This document shows, piece after piece, positions 30,731-41,361 of a DNA stretch of 64,000 nucleotides. The notes beneath the pieces are model-generated. The model saw nothing but the letters and a program-made list of their open reading frames with translations. It did not search any database and had not been told where the DNA came from. The stretch spans positions 744,001-808,000 of the forward strand of contig NZ_CP059674.1 of the NCBI RefSeq assembly GCF_014068355.1. The letters run 5' to 3'. The stretch is from Mycoplasma tullyi (GTDB lineage Bacteria; Bacillota_I; Bacilli_A; Mycoplasmatales; Mycoplasmoidaceae). The first letter of the stretch is position 1; each line of letters opens with the position of its first letter. The position numbers were made by a program, and so were the translations under genes.

Positions 30731-32115
30731 TAGATTCTTACTAAATCTTCGCTAAAGAATCGCCCGGTTAAAGACTCCTTAGACTGATCAGTCTTAGGAG
30801 TTTTTTTAATATTAAATCACTCGAATTTACCGTCGATTTCTTTTTCTATAGCCGTTAATTTTATTACAAATCCTAGTGTATCTCTAGTTGATGCTTGATA
30901 TGTTGTAGCACCTACACCAAATACTATATTATTAGATGCATATTTTTGTTTTTCAAGTTCAGCTAAAATCATTTCACTTCTTGTTAAAGTTATGGCATCA
31001 CCATATATGATTCCCACTTTTTTATTAAGCTCTTTATAGCCTTTAGAATTTACTTTACTACCGAAATGGTGATCTAAATAATGAATTGTTCCTCACGTAG
31101 ATTTATCTTCAGGATCGTAATTCTTACCACATATAACTTCGATAGGATCTCCACTGTCAGGTCGTACGACTAGTTTTCCATTTCTAGAAAGGATTTTATC
31201 TTTAAATGTTGGTAAGATGTTATCTAAAACATTTCAAATATCTCATGAATCGATAACTAAAGATAATATCCCTTCTTTAAATTGATTTAATAATCTTTCG
31301 TAAGTTTCAGCTTCATGATCTATTCCATCAGCACACATCACGCTGTGTTCAGAAGCTATTACAGATACTGCATTATCTCCACCTAGGATCGAGTCGCTTC
31401 CATTAAAATATTGAAGATGCGCATTTGCAGAATATATTGATGATTTAAATGAACTCATTCCACGCATCGAAAAATCGTGGCATTGATAATTTAAAAATTC
31501 AATAGAATCTGTCGTTTTTACCGCGTATTTTTTACATAAGTCGTAAAACTCTCGAGCAATTGTCAACGATGTTTGATATTGTCAAATGTTCTGTAAAAGT
31601 ATTGTTTCAAAATAATTAATTAATCAAACGTGTTTTTTATCGATTCCTTGTTCACCGTAGATAGTTAGTAACGGTTCATTGAATTTAATGTATTGATCAG
31701 ATTTTCTAACTGAAATAACTAAAGGTAATCTATTGTTCTTATTAGCGTATTCAGCCATATCTATTAGTGCATTGGTAAAATCATCGCTAAATTCCTTATT
31801 ACCAAATACAGAAAACAATTTGTTTTCAACTAATTTTCTTATTTCACCATCTTTTTCGTTGTGTAATTCTATTAACGAATATACAAAACGATCCATGATA
31901 TCGCATACAACTTTAGTTGTTAATTCTGCGTTCCATGCATGAGTTGTAATATTTTCTAGAGATGTTTTTCTTGCTGTTAGTGTTGAGAATAGATTAGTAG
32001 TATTTTCTGGATACATTAATCTATGACACAATTTATAAGCGTCAACTGGTATTAAGTTGATTAAATGCTCGTTAATTTCATCAGAAACTAACACGCGTTT
32101 TTGGTGTTTAGACAT
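30727..32115 (-). CDS. nadV: Nicotinamide phosphoribosyltransferase
   Basis: 462 residues. It converts nicotinamide plus PRPP to NMN, a salvage route to NAD. Features of the NAMPT/NadV family include NLIPVDAYKLCHRLMYP, DFSMRGMSSF, SVIASEHSVM, VVRPDSGDP and GIIYGDAITL, with a typical KTPKTDQSKESLTGR end. TGA Trps occur at 30817, 31243 and 31624, among others. The stop at 30727-30729 overlaps the asnA stop, so the genes share their last bases and the asnA terminator lies within this reading frame. It is divergent, 44 bases from the hydrolase gene. Confidence 0.93.
30773..30807 (+). terminator. Terminator for asnA embedded in the 3' end of nadV
   Basis: A 28-base near-perfect palindrome, ACTCCTTAGACTGA / TCAGTCTTAGGAGT with one mismatch, is followed on the plus strand by seven T. 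It fits a strong Rho-independent terminator for asnA. On the minus strand the same bases encode nadV codons, reading about TPKTDQSKES. Confidence 0.82.
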
Positions 32116-32159
32116 ATCAAATTTAATCTGTTATTATTATTATAATAAGTTTGATTTTT

Positions 32160-33008
32160 ATGGGCAAAACGATCAAAGGTGTTGATCTTAATCATTTAAA
32201 GGTCATTAAAAAAATTAACAAAAACGCCGAAATAAATTTGATTTTTTGTCATGGGATTACTGCTGAACCTGGATTACATTATAAGATCGTTAAACAGATA
32301 AAAAATGTTAATCATTATAGCTTAGCTTTTCCTGCTCATTTTGAAACAGAAGAAAAGTTCAAGTTCAAGCATTTAAATCTAGAGTATTTTTCAAAATTAT
32401 TAGTTACTTTTTTTAGAGAAAACTCAGATTTAAAAAACATTGTATTAATAGGACACTCCATGGGGTGTGCTGTTATTATGATGGCTCTTCACCTTATGAA
32501 CAAAGAAGAACGAACTAGAATTAAGCAAATTCTTTTAGGTGCTCCACTTACAATAAATACCGCTTTTACCGCATTAAACTTCACAAAATACTTAACTGCT
32601 GATGCATATAAAGCGGATGAAAAAATGATCAAAAGAATATTTAAGGATCTATTTTATAAACCCGATAAATTCATTAAAGAATTTGATAAATGATTTGATT
32701 TGGATTTCTATAAAAAAAATCAAAATAATCAAAAGAAATTAGCCATATCAATCATGACACCAATAACAGTTAAAAACATCTTACAAGCATATCATTCTTT
32801 TAAAGAATATGAGAAGGTGACGTTTATAACTGCTGATAAGGACACTCTAGTCCCTTTTAGAATAACTAGAGCTTATGTAAAACTCTACTTTAAAGATGCT
32901 AAGCATATGGAGATTAAAAAAGCAGGTCATTGCTTTTATCTTGAACGCAAAAAAGAATACATTGAAATCTTAAGAGGAATTATTAAAAGTGCAAAAGAAA
33001 CTATATAA
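32160..33008 (+). CDS. Alpha/beta hydrolase (lipase/esterase-like)
   Basis: 282 residues from ATG at 32160; a TTG nine bases upstream is in frame but less likely. The alpha/beta-hydrolase fold shows oxyanion-hole HG at about residue 31, nucleophile elbow GHSMG with Ser 100, likely acid Asp in TADKDTLVP (around residue 223) and His in AGHCFYL (around 254). It resembles the small esterase/lipase genes common in mycoplasmas. One TGA Trp. The substrate cannot be told. The downstream small gene overlaps its end. Confidence 0.9.
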
Positions 33009-33357
33009 CTATATCTCTAATCTTAAAGAGATTTTATCTGAAATCAATTTAGAAAAATTGATTAATAACTATAACGTAATATTTGAAAACTCAACTCATA
33101 CTAGAATTATGTATGACGATGATGATTATGAAGAAATTGACTTCTTTGAAAAAAGCATTGAAGGAGAACTTGATTACACCAAAAAGAAGTTAATTCAAGA
33201 AGTTAATGATCATATCGAAGATGTATTAAAAACTAAGTTTGATGACGATAAAAAATTAGCGGTATTGCATGATCAATTTTTTAATTTGACTCAAGCAATA
33301 GCGCTAACTAAAAATATTAGCATTAAGCGATTAAATAAGTTATTAGAGAGCGAATAA
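32989..33357 (+). CDS. Small acidic helical protein, unknown
   Basis: 122 residues from GTG at 32989, overlapping the hydrolase gene by 20 bases. A later start is possible. It is charged (acidic patch DDDDYEEIDFFEK) and probably helical. No family recognised. The 3' end overlaps the tail of the convergent HAD gene by 15 bases. The overlap upstream suggests it is co-expressed with the hydrolase. Confidence 0.6.
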   Translation: MQKKLYNYISNLKEILSEINLEKLINNYNVIFENSTHTRIMYDDDDYEEIDFFEKSIEGELDYTKKKLIQEVNDHIEDVLKTKFDDDKKLAVLHDQFFNLTQAIALTKNISIKRLNKLLESE

Positions 33358-34215
33358 TTCAATCGCATCAGCAACTACATCAGATGCTTTGACATCAAGC
33401 ACATTAGTTGCATTATTTTGCACTTCTTTGTGTGATGATTCTAACGTTACACTTACCCCTGTTACTTTAAACATCGGGATATCATTAAATGAATCTCCAA
33501 TACTTAGTGTTTTAGTTAAATCCTTTTTAAGAATTTTATTTAATTCTAAGATTGCATTACCTTTGTTACAATCTGCAGAATTTAATTCAAACGACATTGG
33601 TGAAGTGACAACACAGTCATTTGCATCAATTTTGGTTAATTTAATGAATTTAGCTAAGTAATCGGTAATGTCTTCATTCATTGAACTTTTCTTGTAGAAG
33701 AAGATCAATTTAATCAGATCATCACGCTCATTTAAATCAGTAATATTGATGTAATTATTTGATGAAAATGAACCTTCATAAGATGTAAGCTCTTTTACAA
33801 GACTTTGATTAGGTTCTCCGTTTGGATCATAGAGATAGATATTGTTATTAATGTCATAAGACAATAATAAGAAATCTTGACTCATCTCTTTGAATTCATC
33901 AAAGCGTTTCATTACAGCTGATTTAACTTTTTTAGTTAAATAGCTGTTTTGAATAATCTTGTCTTCTTGAATATCATAGATCACTGCACCATTGCAAGCA
34001 ATTGCATAACGAATCATTCCGCCAAGATTATATTTCTTAACGATATTAACTAGATCTGATTGTTTACGTCCAGTAGCAATCGTAAAGGTAATATCTCTAG
34101 CAGCTAGTTTTTCAATCGCATTGATTGCTGCAGGTTCTATGATATGTTGATTATTTTCAAAACGAATAAGCGTGCCATCTAGATCGCTGATGACTCATTC
34201 TATATTGTTTCTCAT
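33343..34215 (-). CDS. HAD-superfamily phosphatase, Cof type
   Basis: 290 residues from ATG at 34215. HAD motif I is SDLDGTLIRF with nucleophile Asp 11; motif II is TIATGR, and motif IV is SIGDSFNDIPMF. The large C2-type cap between them is typical of Cof/YidA sugar-phosphate phosphatases. A TGA Trp occurs at position 7 (34195-34197). It follows pta by four bases on the same strand. Confidence 0.92.
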
Positions 34216-34219
34216 TTTA

Positions 34220-35197
34220 TTAAGCTACAGCTTGACAAGCAGTAATGATAGCTACTGAGTAAATTTCGTGAGCATTAGCACCACGACTTAGATCGTTTAC
34301 TGGTTTAGCTAATCCAGTTAATGATGGACCGATTGCGTCATATCCACCTAAACGTTGAGCAATCTTGTAACCAATATTACCAGCGTCGATATTAGGGAAG
34401 ATGAATACATTTGCACCTTTTTCTCAGTCTAATGAAGGCGCTTTTTGTTTTCTTACTTCTTCAACATAAGCTGCATCAAATTGCATTGGGCCTGAAACTG
34501 AAGCTAATTTACCAACTTCTGATTCTTGTACTAATCTAGTTGCCTCTTTAACTTTATCTACAGATTCACCTGCACCTGAGTTGAATGTTGAATAGCTTAA
34601 CATTGCTAAATTGATCTTTTCAATGTTTAAAACATCTTTAGCAAACTTAATTGTTGATTTAGCCACTTCAGCTAATTCTTCAGCTGTTGGGTATACATTA
34701 ATTGCACAGTCAGCAAAGATTAAACGTTCTTGGTCTTTTTCAAGAACCATTACTGAAGAAACAAGTTTAGCATGTTCTGAAGTTTTAATGATTTGTAAAG
34801 CTGGTTTAAGCGTGTCTTTAGTTGTGTATTCTTTACCACACACTTCACCATCAACTTCATCAAGTTTTACTAATAAAGAAGCTAACACATTAGGTTTTTT
34901 CACTTCTTGATTAGCTACTTCTAATGTCATTCCTTTCTTTTCACGTAATTTAAATAAGTATGTTGCATACTTAGATAAATCCATTTTTTCAATTACGTAA
35001 CGTTTGATTCTTGGATCAAAATCAGCGGGAATTTCATCAACTGTTCTAAACATTAGAACTGGTTTAACTAGTTTTTCAGCAAGTAGTTGTTTAGCAGCTT
35101 GTTGTACGTAAGCGTTTCATCCTTCTACTAAAAGGATTTGTGGAACTTTTTTAGAATTCTTGATTCTATTCTTTAATTCTTCTATTAATGTACTCAT
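34220..35197 (-). CDS. pta: Phosphate acetyltransferase
   Basis: 325 residues from ATG at 35197. It interconverts acetyl-CoA and acetyl phosphate, and with acetate kinase yields ATP. Family features are the N-terminal [19 protein letters not shown]-like region, [40 protein letters not shown], and the C-terminal [23 protein letters not shown] with [14 protein letters not shown] Trps at 34424 and near the N-terminus. Homologue of MG299. No ackA is adjacent. Confidence 0.95.
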
Positions 35198-35226
35198 ATT
35201 TTCACCATTGCTAAATTATAAAAAAA

Positions 35227-36051
35227 TTAATTTTTTTCGTAATTTACTTTAGCTATTTTAGCTAAAGATATGTCTTGATAAAAATTCATGTAAGTAGCAT
35301 TTAAATCAATCGTATTGTTCTTGTTTAAAAAACCCTTCTTATGAGCATATTGCTCAATAAAGTCGTGAAATTGTTCAGGGATTATTTCCTGATCAGATCA
35401 TTCAACAAGTTGCTTATGATAATGCTTATTTAAATAGTGATAAGCAAAGCTTAACACTTCTTGCATCGGTATGACTTCGAGATTAATCACGTTTAACAAA
35501 CTTAGTTTAGCACCTAAAGTGAAATCATCGATTCTCTTATACAACACTCCTGGAGTATCGTATAAGGTGAAATTTTTATTCAACTTAACAAAAGTTTGTC
35601 GTTTGGTTACCCCGGCTTTGTTTTCAACTTTATTATGATTCTTTTTAATTAATTTATTAATTAAAGACGATTTACCAATATTAGGCAAACCAATAACCAT
35701 AATGTTGAAATGAGGCGTAACAAGACCTTTGGCTTGTAATCGCTTAATCTTATCACTAAGGATCTGGTGCAATTTATTTAATAAAAAATTGCTGAACTGA
35801 TGATTTTTAATGTTGGTAACAATCGTATCAGAATCATACGTATAACTTAAATCAGCTAAATCTGATTTAAGCGCAACATTAATGATCTTTTTTTGATTAA
35901 AGATTCCTAATAAATCAGGATTCGAAGTTAAATTAATTGCCCTAGCATCTAAGACTTGGATCACTAAATCAATATGTTTTTTGACTTTATTGATATCATC
36001 CAAGGTCTTTTTCATATGACCTGGGAATCAATTAATTTTGGAATGGTTCAT
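35227..36051 (-). CDS. rbgA: Ribosome biogenesis GTPase RbgA/YlqF
   Basis: 274 residues from ATG at 36051 (MNHSKINWFPGHM). A circularly permuted GTPase that helps late 50S assembly. The order is DAR, then G4-like LKSD (the usual is NKxD), then G1 GLPNIGKSS, then G3 DTPGVLY. The WFPGHM start is a family hallmark. TGA Trps occur at 35398 and in WFPG. It matches the MG442 position next to an MG443-like gene. Confidence 0.92.
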
Positions 36052-36063
36052 TCTAATTATTAA

Positions 36064-37350
36064 TTATTCTTCAGTGATATAGATATAACCATCAATTCCC
36101 TTGATCTGACTGATTGTAATCAAACAGTCCTTATCAACTGATCTAATTAAACGAATAATTCTAGGGATTTCAACGAACAAGGTTGTTGTTGTAATCATTT
36201 CACGCTCAGTTCTTTGGAATCCACCAGTAATCTTAGAGATCGACATCGTGTGCGAGTGATGATCAGATAATAAAGTTTGTCTGATCTTTTCACAATCTGA
36301 TGAATAGATCTCAACTTTAGCCATCTTATATCTAGGGAATAGTGCATCTAAGAAAGCAGATACCACCATCGCTGAAACAATCGAACCAATGAAGTTTGGT
36401 GAGAACAGTAATGAAACATTTCAAGATAAATCCTTGAAATGAATGTTTGAATTTGGAATCATGATCTCTTGTGGAATCTCACGTAAAACTACAGAAGCTG
36501 GAACATACGAACCAATCGTAACTGAAACTAATAGTGTCAAGATGTTCGTATAAAAGATGATTGATGCAATCGATCTTCTTTTTGTTTTAGCAACATATTG
36601 AGAGATGAAATCCATCCCTCCACTAGATGAACCAATTACGAATAAAACCGTATAAACTAATGAAGATAATGCTCCAGCGATACTTGCATATAAGAATAAC
36701 GAGATAATCTTATTTACTTCGCTATTGTTTTCTCAAATTAATGGAATATAAGCGATCTTTTGTGCAAGATCGGTAAACTTACCATCAGGGGTAAAAAACA
36801 GACTATAGATTTGAGGGTTGGTATCTTTGAACTTTGTTGCTTCAAAGATGATTGTACTGTTTTCAGTGGTGTTAATCGTAAATAAACCTACGTTTTGCAC
36901 CCCAGGAATCAACCCGATTAAAAACCCAACAACATTCGCCATAACAACATAAACTGTTGTTAAGATTGAGAACCTTTTCCCAACTTTGAAATAAGCAAAA
37001 ATGATCAACGGAATGTTGATCACAATATACAATATCCAGAACGTCAGATCAAAGATCAGCGTTTTTGGTAGATTTGCAGGTAAGAAAACAAAAAGCGTTC
37101 TCGCTAACCCTTGGGTTATCGAAGAAACACCTAAATTATACAAACCTGAGTTACGAATGAAAAATAAACTGATAGCACCTTGAAATACTGAGATTAACGC
37201 AATCAAAGCGATACGAATCCACAGTTTTTTAGGGCCATATAAACCAACAAAAATTAGTAATGAAGTTCGTAGTCTTGTTCTTGTTACGGTAATTTCATTA
37301 AGTGATTCACTAAACTTTGCTAGTTTATCTTTTGAGTTTCTTAAGGACAT
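36064..37350 (-). CDS. YitT-type membrane protein with C-terminal DUF2179 domain
   Basis: 428 residues, with TGA Trps at 36421 and 36733. The N-terminal part has about five or six membrane spans (for example WIRIALIALISVFQGAISLFF and FSILTTVYVVMANVVGFLIG). The last 90 residues form a soluble domain (VEIYSSDCEKIRQTLL, HSMSISKITGGF-like, ISQIKGIDGYIYI), the DUF2179 pattern of YitT-family proteins. It corresponds to MG443 beside rplS (MG444). No substrate is known. Confidence 0.82.
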
Positions 37351-37379
37351 AAAATAACTCTGATTAAATTAAAAGTTAA

Positions 37380-37748
37380 CTACTTAGTATTAACAACTTT
37401 TTCTTTAATACGAGCAGATTTACCTGAACGTTGTCTCATGTATGAGATATAAGCTCTTCTAACTTTACCTTTTCTTTTAAGTTCGATCTCAATATTTGGG
37501 TTGTGAACGTGGAAGTTCTTTTCAACACCCACACCACTAGATTCTTTACGAACGATGAAAGTTTCAGATAAACCTGAACCTTTTCTTCTTAAAACTAAAC
37601 CGTCGAATTTTTGAATTCTGGTTCTTTTTTCATCAGCAATCTTAATTGATACTGAAACTGTATCACCAACTTGGAAGTTAGGTACAGATTTTTTTAATTG
37701 TAGGTTATTAACGTGGTTAATAATATTTTGTTTGTTTAACTTATTCAT
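37380..37748 (-). CDS. rplS: 50S ribosomal protein L19
   Basis: 122 residues from ATG at 37748 (MNKLNKQNIINHV). A longer frame would run into trmD, so it is not chosen. It has the L19 core FQVGDTVSVSIKI, RIQKFDGLVLRRKGSGLSETFIVRK, GVGVEKNFHVHNPNIE, and RKGKVRRAYISYMRQRSGKSARI. It starts four bases after the trmD stop. Confidence 0.97.
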   Translation of the reverse strand: MNKLNKQNIINHVNNLQLKKSVPNFQVGDTVSVSIKIADEKRTRIQKFDGLVLRRKGSGLSETFIVRKESSGVGVEKNFHVHNPNIEIELKRKGKVRRAYISYMRQRSGKSARIKEKVVNTK

Positions 37749-37752
37749 ATTG

Positions 37753-38457
37753 CTACTTAAGATTTGATTTGTATTTAAGATACAGATCTGGTCGTTTAGT
37801 CTTTGTATTATTAATTGCTTCTTGTTGATTGAATGCTGCAATCGCTTGGTGATTGCCACTTAATAAAACATCAGGAACTTTATAACCTTCAAAATCATAA
37901 GGTTTAGTGTACATTGGGTAATCTAAGAGGTAATTATTAAATGATTCGTTTGATAAACTATCCTTATTAATTACATTAGGTAACAACCTAACGATGCTAT
38001 CTACCACAATTAGTGCAGCTAACTCTCCACCAGTAATTACGAAATCACCAACAGAGAATGCACCATCAACATAGTGATAAATGCGTTCGTCAAACCCTTC
38101 GTACCGTCCTGCGATCAAAATTAGATCGTTATCAGATTGAGATAAAGCAACTGCTTTATTTTGATCATATACTTTACCTTGAGGTGAGAGCAAATAAGTT
38201 CTAATTTTGTTGGGGTCTTTAAATTTATTTTGTTTGATATCTCTTAAACAGTTTACTAATGGTTCAACTTTTAATAGCATTCCAGCAGATCCACCATAGA
38301 TTGTGTCATCTACAGTTTTATGCTTATCATTAGCATACTGTCTAAAATTAATTACTTCTAGTTCAACAGCTTTTTTATCAAGAGCGTTTTTGATGATTGA
38401 AAAATCATAATAAGATCTGACAAAATCATCAAATAACGTTAATATAACAATTTTCAT
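37753..38457 (-). CDS. trmD: tRNA (guanine-N1)-methyltransferase
   Basis: 234 residues. TrmD methylates G37 of tRNAs to prevent frameshifting. It belongs to the SPOUT (trefoil knot) fold, with VIKNALDKKAVELEVINFR, DDTIYGGSAGMLLKVEPL, LLSPQGKVYDQNKA, AGRYEGFDERI, and the knot sequence SVGDFVITGGELAALIVVDSI followed by RLLP. It lies between rpsP and rplS, the classic order (MG446-445-444). Confidence 0.97.
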   Translation of the reverse strand: MKIVILTLFDDFVRSYYDFSIIKNALDKKAVELEVINFRQYANDKHKTVDDTIYGGSAGMLLKVEPLVNCLRDIKQNKFKDPNKIRTYLLSPQGKVYDQNKAVALSQSDNDLILIAGRYEGFDERIYHYVDGAFSVGDFVITGGELAALIVVDSIVRLLPNVINKDSLSNESFNNYLLDYPMYTKPYDFEGYKVPDVLLSGNHQAIAAFNQQEAINNTKTKRPDLYLKYKSNLK

Positions 38458-38466
38458 TTACGAATA

Positions 38467-38727
38467 CTAAGCTTTTTTAGAAGCTGCGTATTGTTTTCAG
38501 ATACCTTCTTTTGAAAGAATAGATTTAACGGTATCAGTTGGTTGAGCACCTTTTTTTAATCATTCGATTGCAAGTGCACCATTTAGTTTGTTAGTACCGT
38601 TAATTGGGTCAATATGACCAATTAATTCGATATAACTACCGTCTCTTTTAACTCTAGAGTCAACCACTACCATACGATATGATGGTAACTTGTGACGACC
38701 TAGACGCATTAGTCTAATTTTTACCAA
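38467..38727 (-). CDS. rpsP: 30S ribosomal protein S16 (TTG start)
   Basis: 86 residues. The start is TTG at 38727: the sequence [24 protein letters not shown] begins right after it and AAGGA lies about eight bases upstream. ATG at the internal Met would cut the conserved KIRL start. It ends in YAASKKA. One TGA Trp (IEWLKKG is TGG; GIWKQ has TGA). The gene is short and split by TGA, so it is easy to miss. Confidence 0.93.
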
Positions 38728-38783
38728 GTTATTTGTCCTTAAAATTTTGTAACTGAAATATTATAACATATCGTTAAGTAAAA

Positions 38784-39266
38784 TTACTTAACTGATTGTT
38801 CAGTGCTAGCAGCAGGTTTAGTTGGTTTAACTTCCACTTTTGGAGTAGCAGGTTTTTCTGCTTTTTTAGTTTTTTTAACAGTTTTAACAGTGAATTTTGG
38901 CACCTTGTCAACAAACTGTAAGATTGCCATTTCAGTAGCATCACCCATTCTAGCACCTAGTTTAATTACTCTAGTATAACCACCGTGACGGTCTTTAAAT
39001 ACAGGAGCAACTTTGCTAAATAAGTGAGCTACTAATTGATCAGCGGTTCCTACTTGTGTATTTAATAGTTTTGCTTTAGCTCTTCTTCTATTAGCAACTG
39101 TGTTGTCCTTAGCACTTGTAATTAATCTTTCTAAGTGTTTTTGGGTTTCTTTTGCTTTAGTTAAAGTTGTTCTGATTTCGTTATAACTTAAGCAATCACT
39201 AAGTTGTTGACGAATGATCATCAAACGAGTTGATGTAGTTTTACCTTTTTTATTAATGTATGACAT
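38784..39266 (-). CDS. rplQ: 50S ribosomal protein L17 with extended C-terminus
   Basis: 160 residues, about 40 more than typical. The core has LMIIRQQLSDCLSYNEIRTTLTKAKE, RLITSAKD, and the ending RVIKLGARMGDATEMAILQFV. The tail is Lys/Ala/Pro/Thr-rich (VKTVKKTKKAEKPATPKVEV and beyond), probably disordered and RNA-contacting. It follows rpoA by seven bases. Confidence 0.96.
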   Translation of the reverse strand: MSYINKKGKTTSTRLMIIRQQLSDCLSYNEIRTTLTKAKETQKHLERLITSAKDNTVANRRRAKAKLLNTQVGTADQLVAHLFSKVAPVFKDRHGGYTRVIKLGARMGDATEMAILQFVDKVPKFTVKTVKKTKKAEKPATPKVEVKPTKPAASTEQSVK

Positions 39267-39273
39267 AGCTTAA

Positions 39274-40251
39274 TTAGTTATTCTTAAGTTTTAAATCGTA
39301 CAGTTCGCTAAGTTTTTTATTAATTTCACGAACTGACTTCTTTCCTAGATTACGAATGTTTTCAATTTCAGATTTTGAACGTGTAACAAGTTCTTCAACT
39401 GTTTGAATTCCATGTCTTTTTAGACAGTTATAAGAACGAACAGTTAGATCTAATTGTTCAATTGGAATTGATAACTTCTTGTTTTTTTCTTCAACATTTT
39501 TTTCATTAAGCACTTGAATATCGTGTAATGATCGATTAATGTCGATTAATGGTTTTAAGTGATCAGATAAAATCTTAGAAGCAATCGCGATTGCATCACC
39601 TGATTTGATTAGACCATTAGTTCCCACTTCAATAATTAATTTATCAGTAATCACATCTGAAGTTTCTTCTTCAACGTGATAACCTACTTTAATGATTGGG
39701 TTGAAGTTTGAATCAATCGGAATGATTGATAATGAACCGATTTCTGAACGGTTTTCAGCTGCAGTTTTAAATCCACGACCTCTAGTTACATAGATATCGA
39801 TAGCTACTTCAGCATCTTCAGATAAAGTACAGATTTCTAAATCTTTATTGAATACTTCAAAACCTAGTGGACATTCAATATCACCAGCTCTAATGATTCC
39901 AGCTTTGTTAGCACGGATTGTCATTACTGGTCATTTTTCAATTGGAGTTTCAGCTAGTGTTTCATCAGTGATCATATTATCACTAATTCAAACAACTAGG
40001 TTTTTAATATTTAAGATGATTTGAGTAACGTCTTCTTTAACACCAGGAATAAACCCAAATTCATGTGAAATGCCTTTGATTTTTAAAGCAAACACAGATG
40101 AACCAGGAAGATGGCTTAACATTACTCTTCTAAGTGCATTACCTAGGGTGATTCCAAACCCTTTTTCTAATGGTTTAACGATGTATTTACCATAGTTCTT
40201 GTCGTTATCTTCTTTAATAACGTTAATGTTGTATCGCAAAAATTGTTGCAT
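39274..40251 (-). CDS. rpoA: DNA-directed RNA polymerase subunit alpha
   Basis: 325 residues from ATG at 40251, with AGGAG eight bases upstream; an ORF extension of 15 codons into rpsK is not used. The N-terminal dimerisation domain has [29 protein letters not shown] and the C-terminal domain has [17 protein letters not shown] with [12 protein letters not shown] (the DNA- and factor-binding alphaCTD). Two TGA Trps. Standard place between rpsK and rplQ. Confidence 0.97.
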
Positions 40252-40268
40252 GTATTGCTCCTGGATAA

Positions 40269-40634
40269 TTAACGAGGTTTTTTGGGAGGACGACAACCGT
40301 TATGTGGAATCGGTGTTACATCGTGAATTTCAGTAATCGTTAAACCACAAGCAGCTAATGATCTGATTGCAGTTTCTTTACCACGACCAACACCATTAAC
40401 ATAAATCTTAATGGTTGATAATCCCATTGCCATAGCTTCTTTAGCAGCTTTTTCAGCAGCTACACCCGCTGAGTAAGGTGTTTTTTTCTTAGCACCTTTG
40501 TACCCAATTGCTCCTGAAGATGATCAAGTTATAGCATTACCATTAACGTCGGTAATTGTGATAATTGAGTTATTTGAAGTTGCGTGAATGTGTGCAATAC
40601 CATTGCTGGCAACTGTTTTTTTCTTCTTAGCCAT
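40269..40634 (-). CDS. rpsK: 30S ribosomal protein S11
   Basis: 121 residues from ATG at 40634 ([19 protein letters not shown]), TAA at 40269-40271. Signature features are [49 protein letters not shown] and the C-terminal [18 protein letters not shown] Trp splits the frame under the standard code. It lies between rpsM and rpoA. Confidence 0.96.
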
Positions 40635-40643
40635 ATTTTCTTA

Positions 40644-41018
40644 TTACTTACTTTCGATTTTCTTGTTAGCAACGGTTTTTCTTGGACCCTTACGAGTTCT
40701 TGCGTTTGATTTGGTTCTTTGACCTCTTACAGGTAAACCTCTTCTGTGACGTAGTCCAGCGTATGAACCTACTTCCATTAAACGTTTAATGTTTAATGCA
40801 ACATCACGTCTTAAGTCCCCTTCAAGTACATAAGTACTAGCAACTGAACGAATTAAAGCTAATTCTTCGTCAGTTAAGTCTTTTACTCTTTTGTCGAAGT
40901 CAATCTTTGCTTTTCTTAAAATTTCTTGAGCACGAGGTTTTCCAATTCCATAAATATATGTTAATGAAATTTCAACGCGCTTATTATTTGGGATGTCAAT
41001 ACCTAAAATACGAGCCAT
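40644..41018 (-). CDS. rpsM: 30S ribosomal protein S13
   Basis: 124 residues. It starts [26 protein letters not shown] and includes [52 protein letters not shown] in the usual order (quoted in part as motif positions 65-115). The 3' neighbour rpsK starts ten bases later. Confidence 0.97.
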   Translation of the reverse strand: MARILGIDIPNNKRVEISLTYIYGIGKPRAQEILRKAKIDFDKRVKDLTDEELALIRSVASTYVLEGDLRRDVALNIKRLMEVGSYAGLRHRRGLPVRGQRTKSNARTRKGPRKTVANKKIESK

Positions 41019-41021
41019 ATT

Positions 41022-41135
41022 CTATCCTTGTCTTTGCTTGTGCTTAGGGGTTTTGCAGATAACTCTTACAACCCTTTGGCGTCTAATAACTTTGCAATCC
41101 TTGCAAATTGGTTTTACTGATGATCTTACTTTCAT
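41022..41135 (-). CDS. rpmJ: 50S ribosomal protein L36
   Basis: 37 residues, ATG at 41135 to TAG at 41022-41024. It has the L36 pattern [19 protein letters not shown] followed by [13 protein letters not shown]. Three Cys and one His (CxxC...C...H) keep the zinc ribbon. It lies between infA and rpsM, three bases before the latter. Confidence 0.96.
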   Translation of the reverse strand: MKVRSSVKPICKDCKVIRRQRVVRVICKTPKHKQRQG

Positions 41136-41148
41136 TGTTTATTGTTGA

Positions 41149-41361
41149 TTAATGACGATAAATAATTCGTCCTTTTGTTAAATCATAAGGACTGAATTCT
41201 ACTTCCACACTATCACCTGGTAAGATACGGATCTTATGCATTCGGATCTTACCTGATACGTGTGCTTCAATTAAAAGATTATTTTCTAGTAATACTTTAA
41301 ATTTATCACCTTTGATAATCTCTTTCACAACACCTTTAATACTGAGGTTTGTTTCTTTCAT
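41149..41361 (-). CDS. infA: Translation initiation factor IF-1
   Basis: 70 residues. S1/OB fold with [60 protein letters not shown] spanning residues 9-69. It is the first gene of the infA-rpmJ-rpsM-rpsK-rpoA-rplQ run; secY, adk and map are not upstream here. Its upstream neighbour is the 16S transcript's terminator. Confidence 0.97.
   Translation of the reverse strand: MKETNLSIKGVVKEIIKGDKFKVLLENNLLIEAHVSGKIRMHKIRILPGDSVEVEFSPYDLTKGRIIYRH

Noticed and set aside
37749-37859. Longer L19 with 37 extra N-terminal residues
   Set aside because: It would overlap the end of trmD, and the L19 core starts at 37748.
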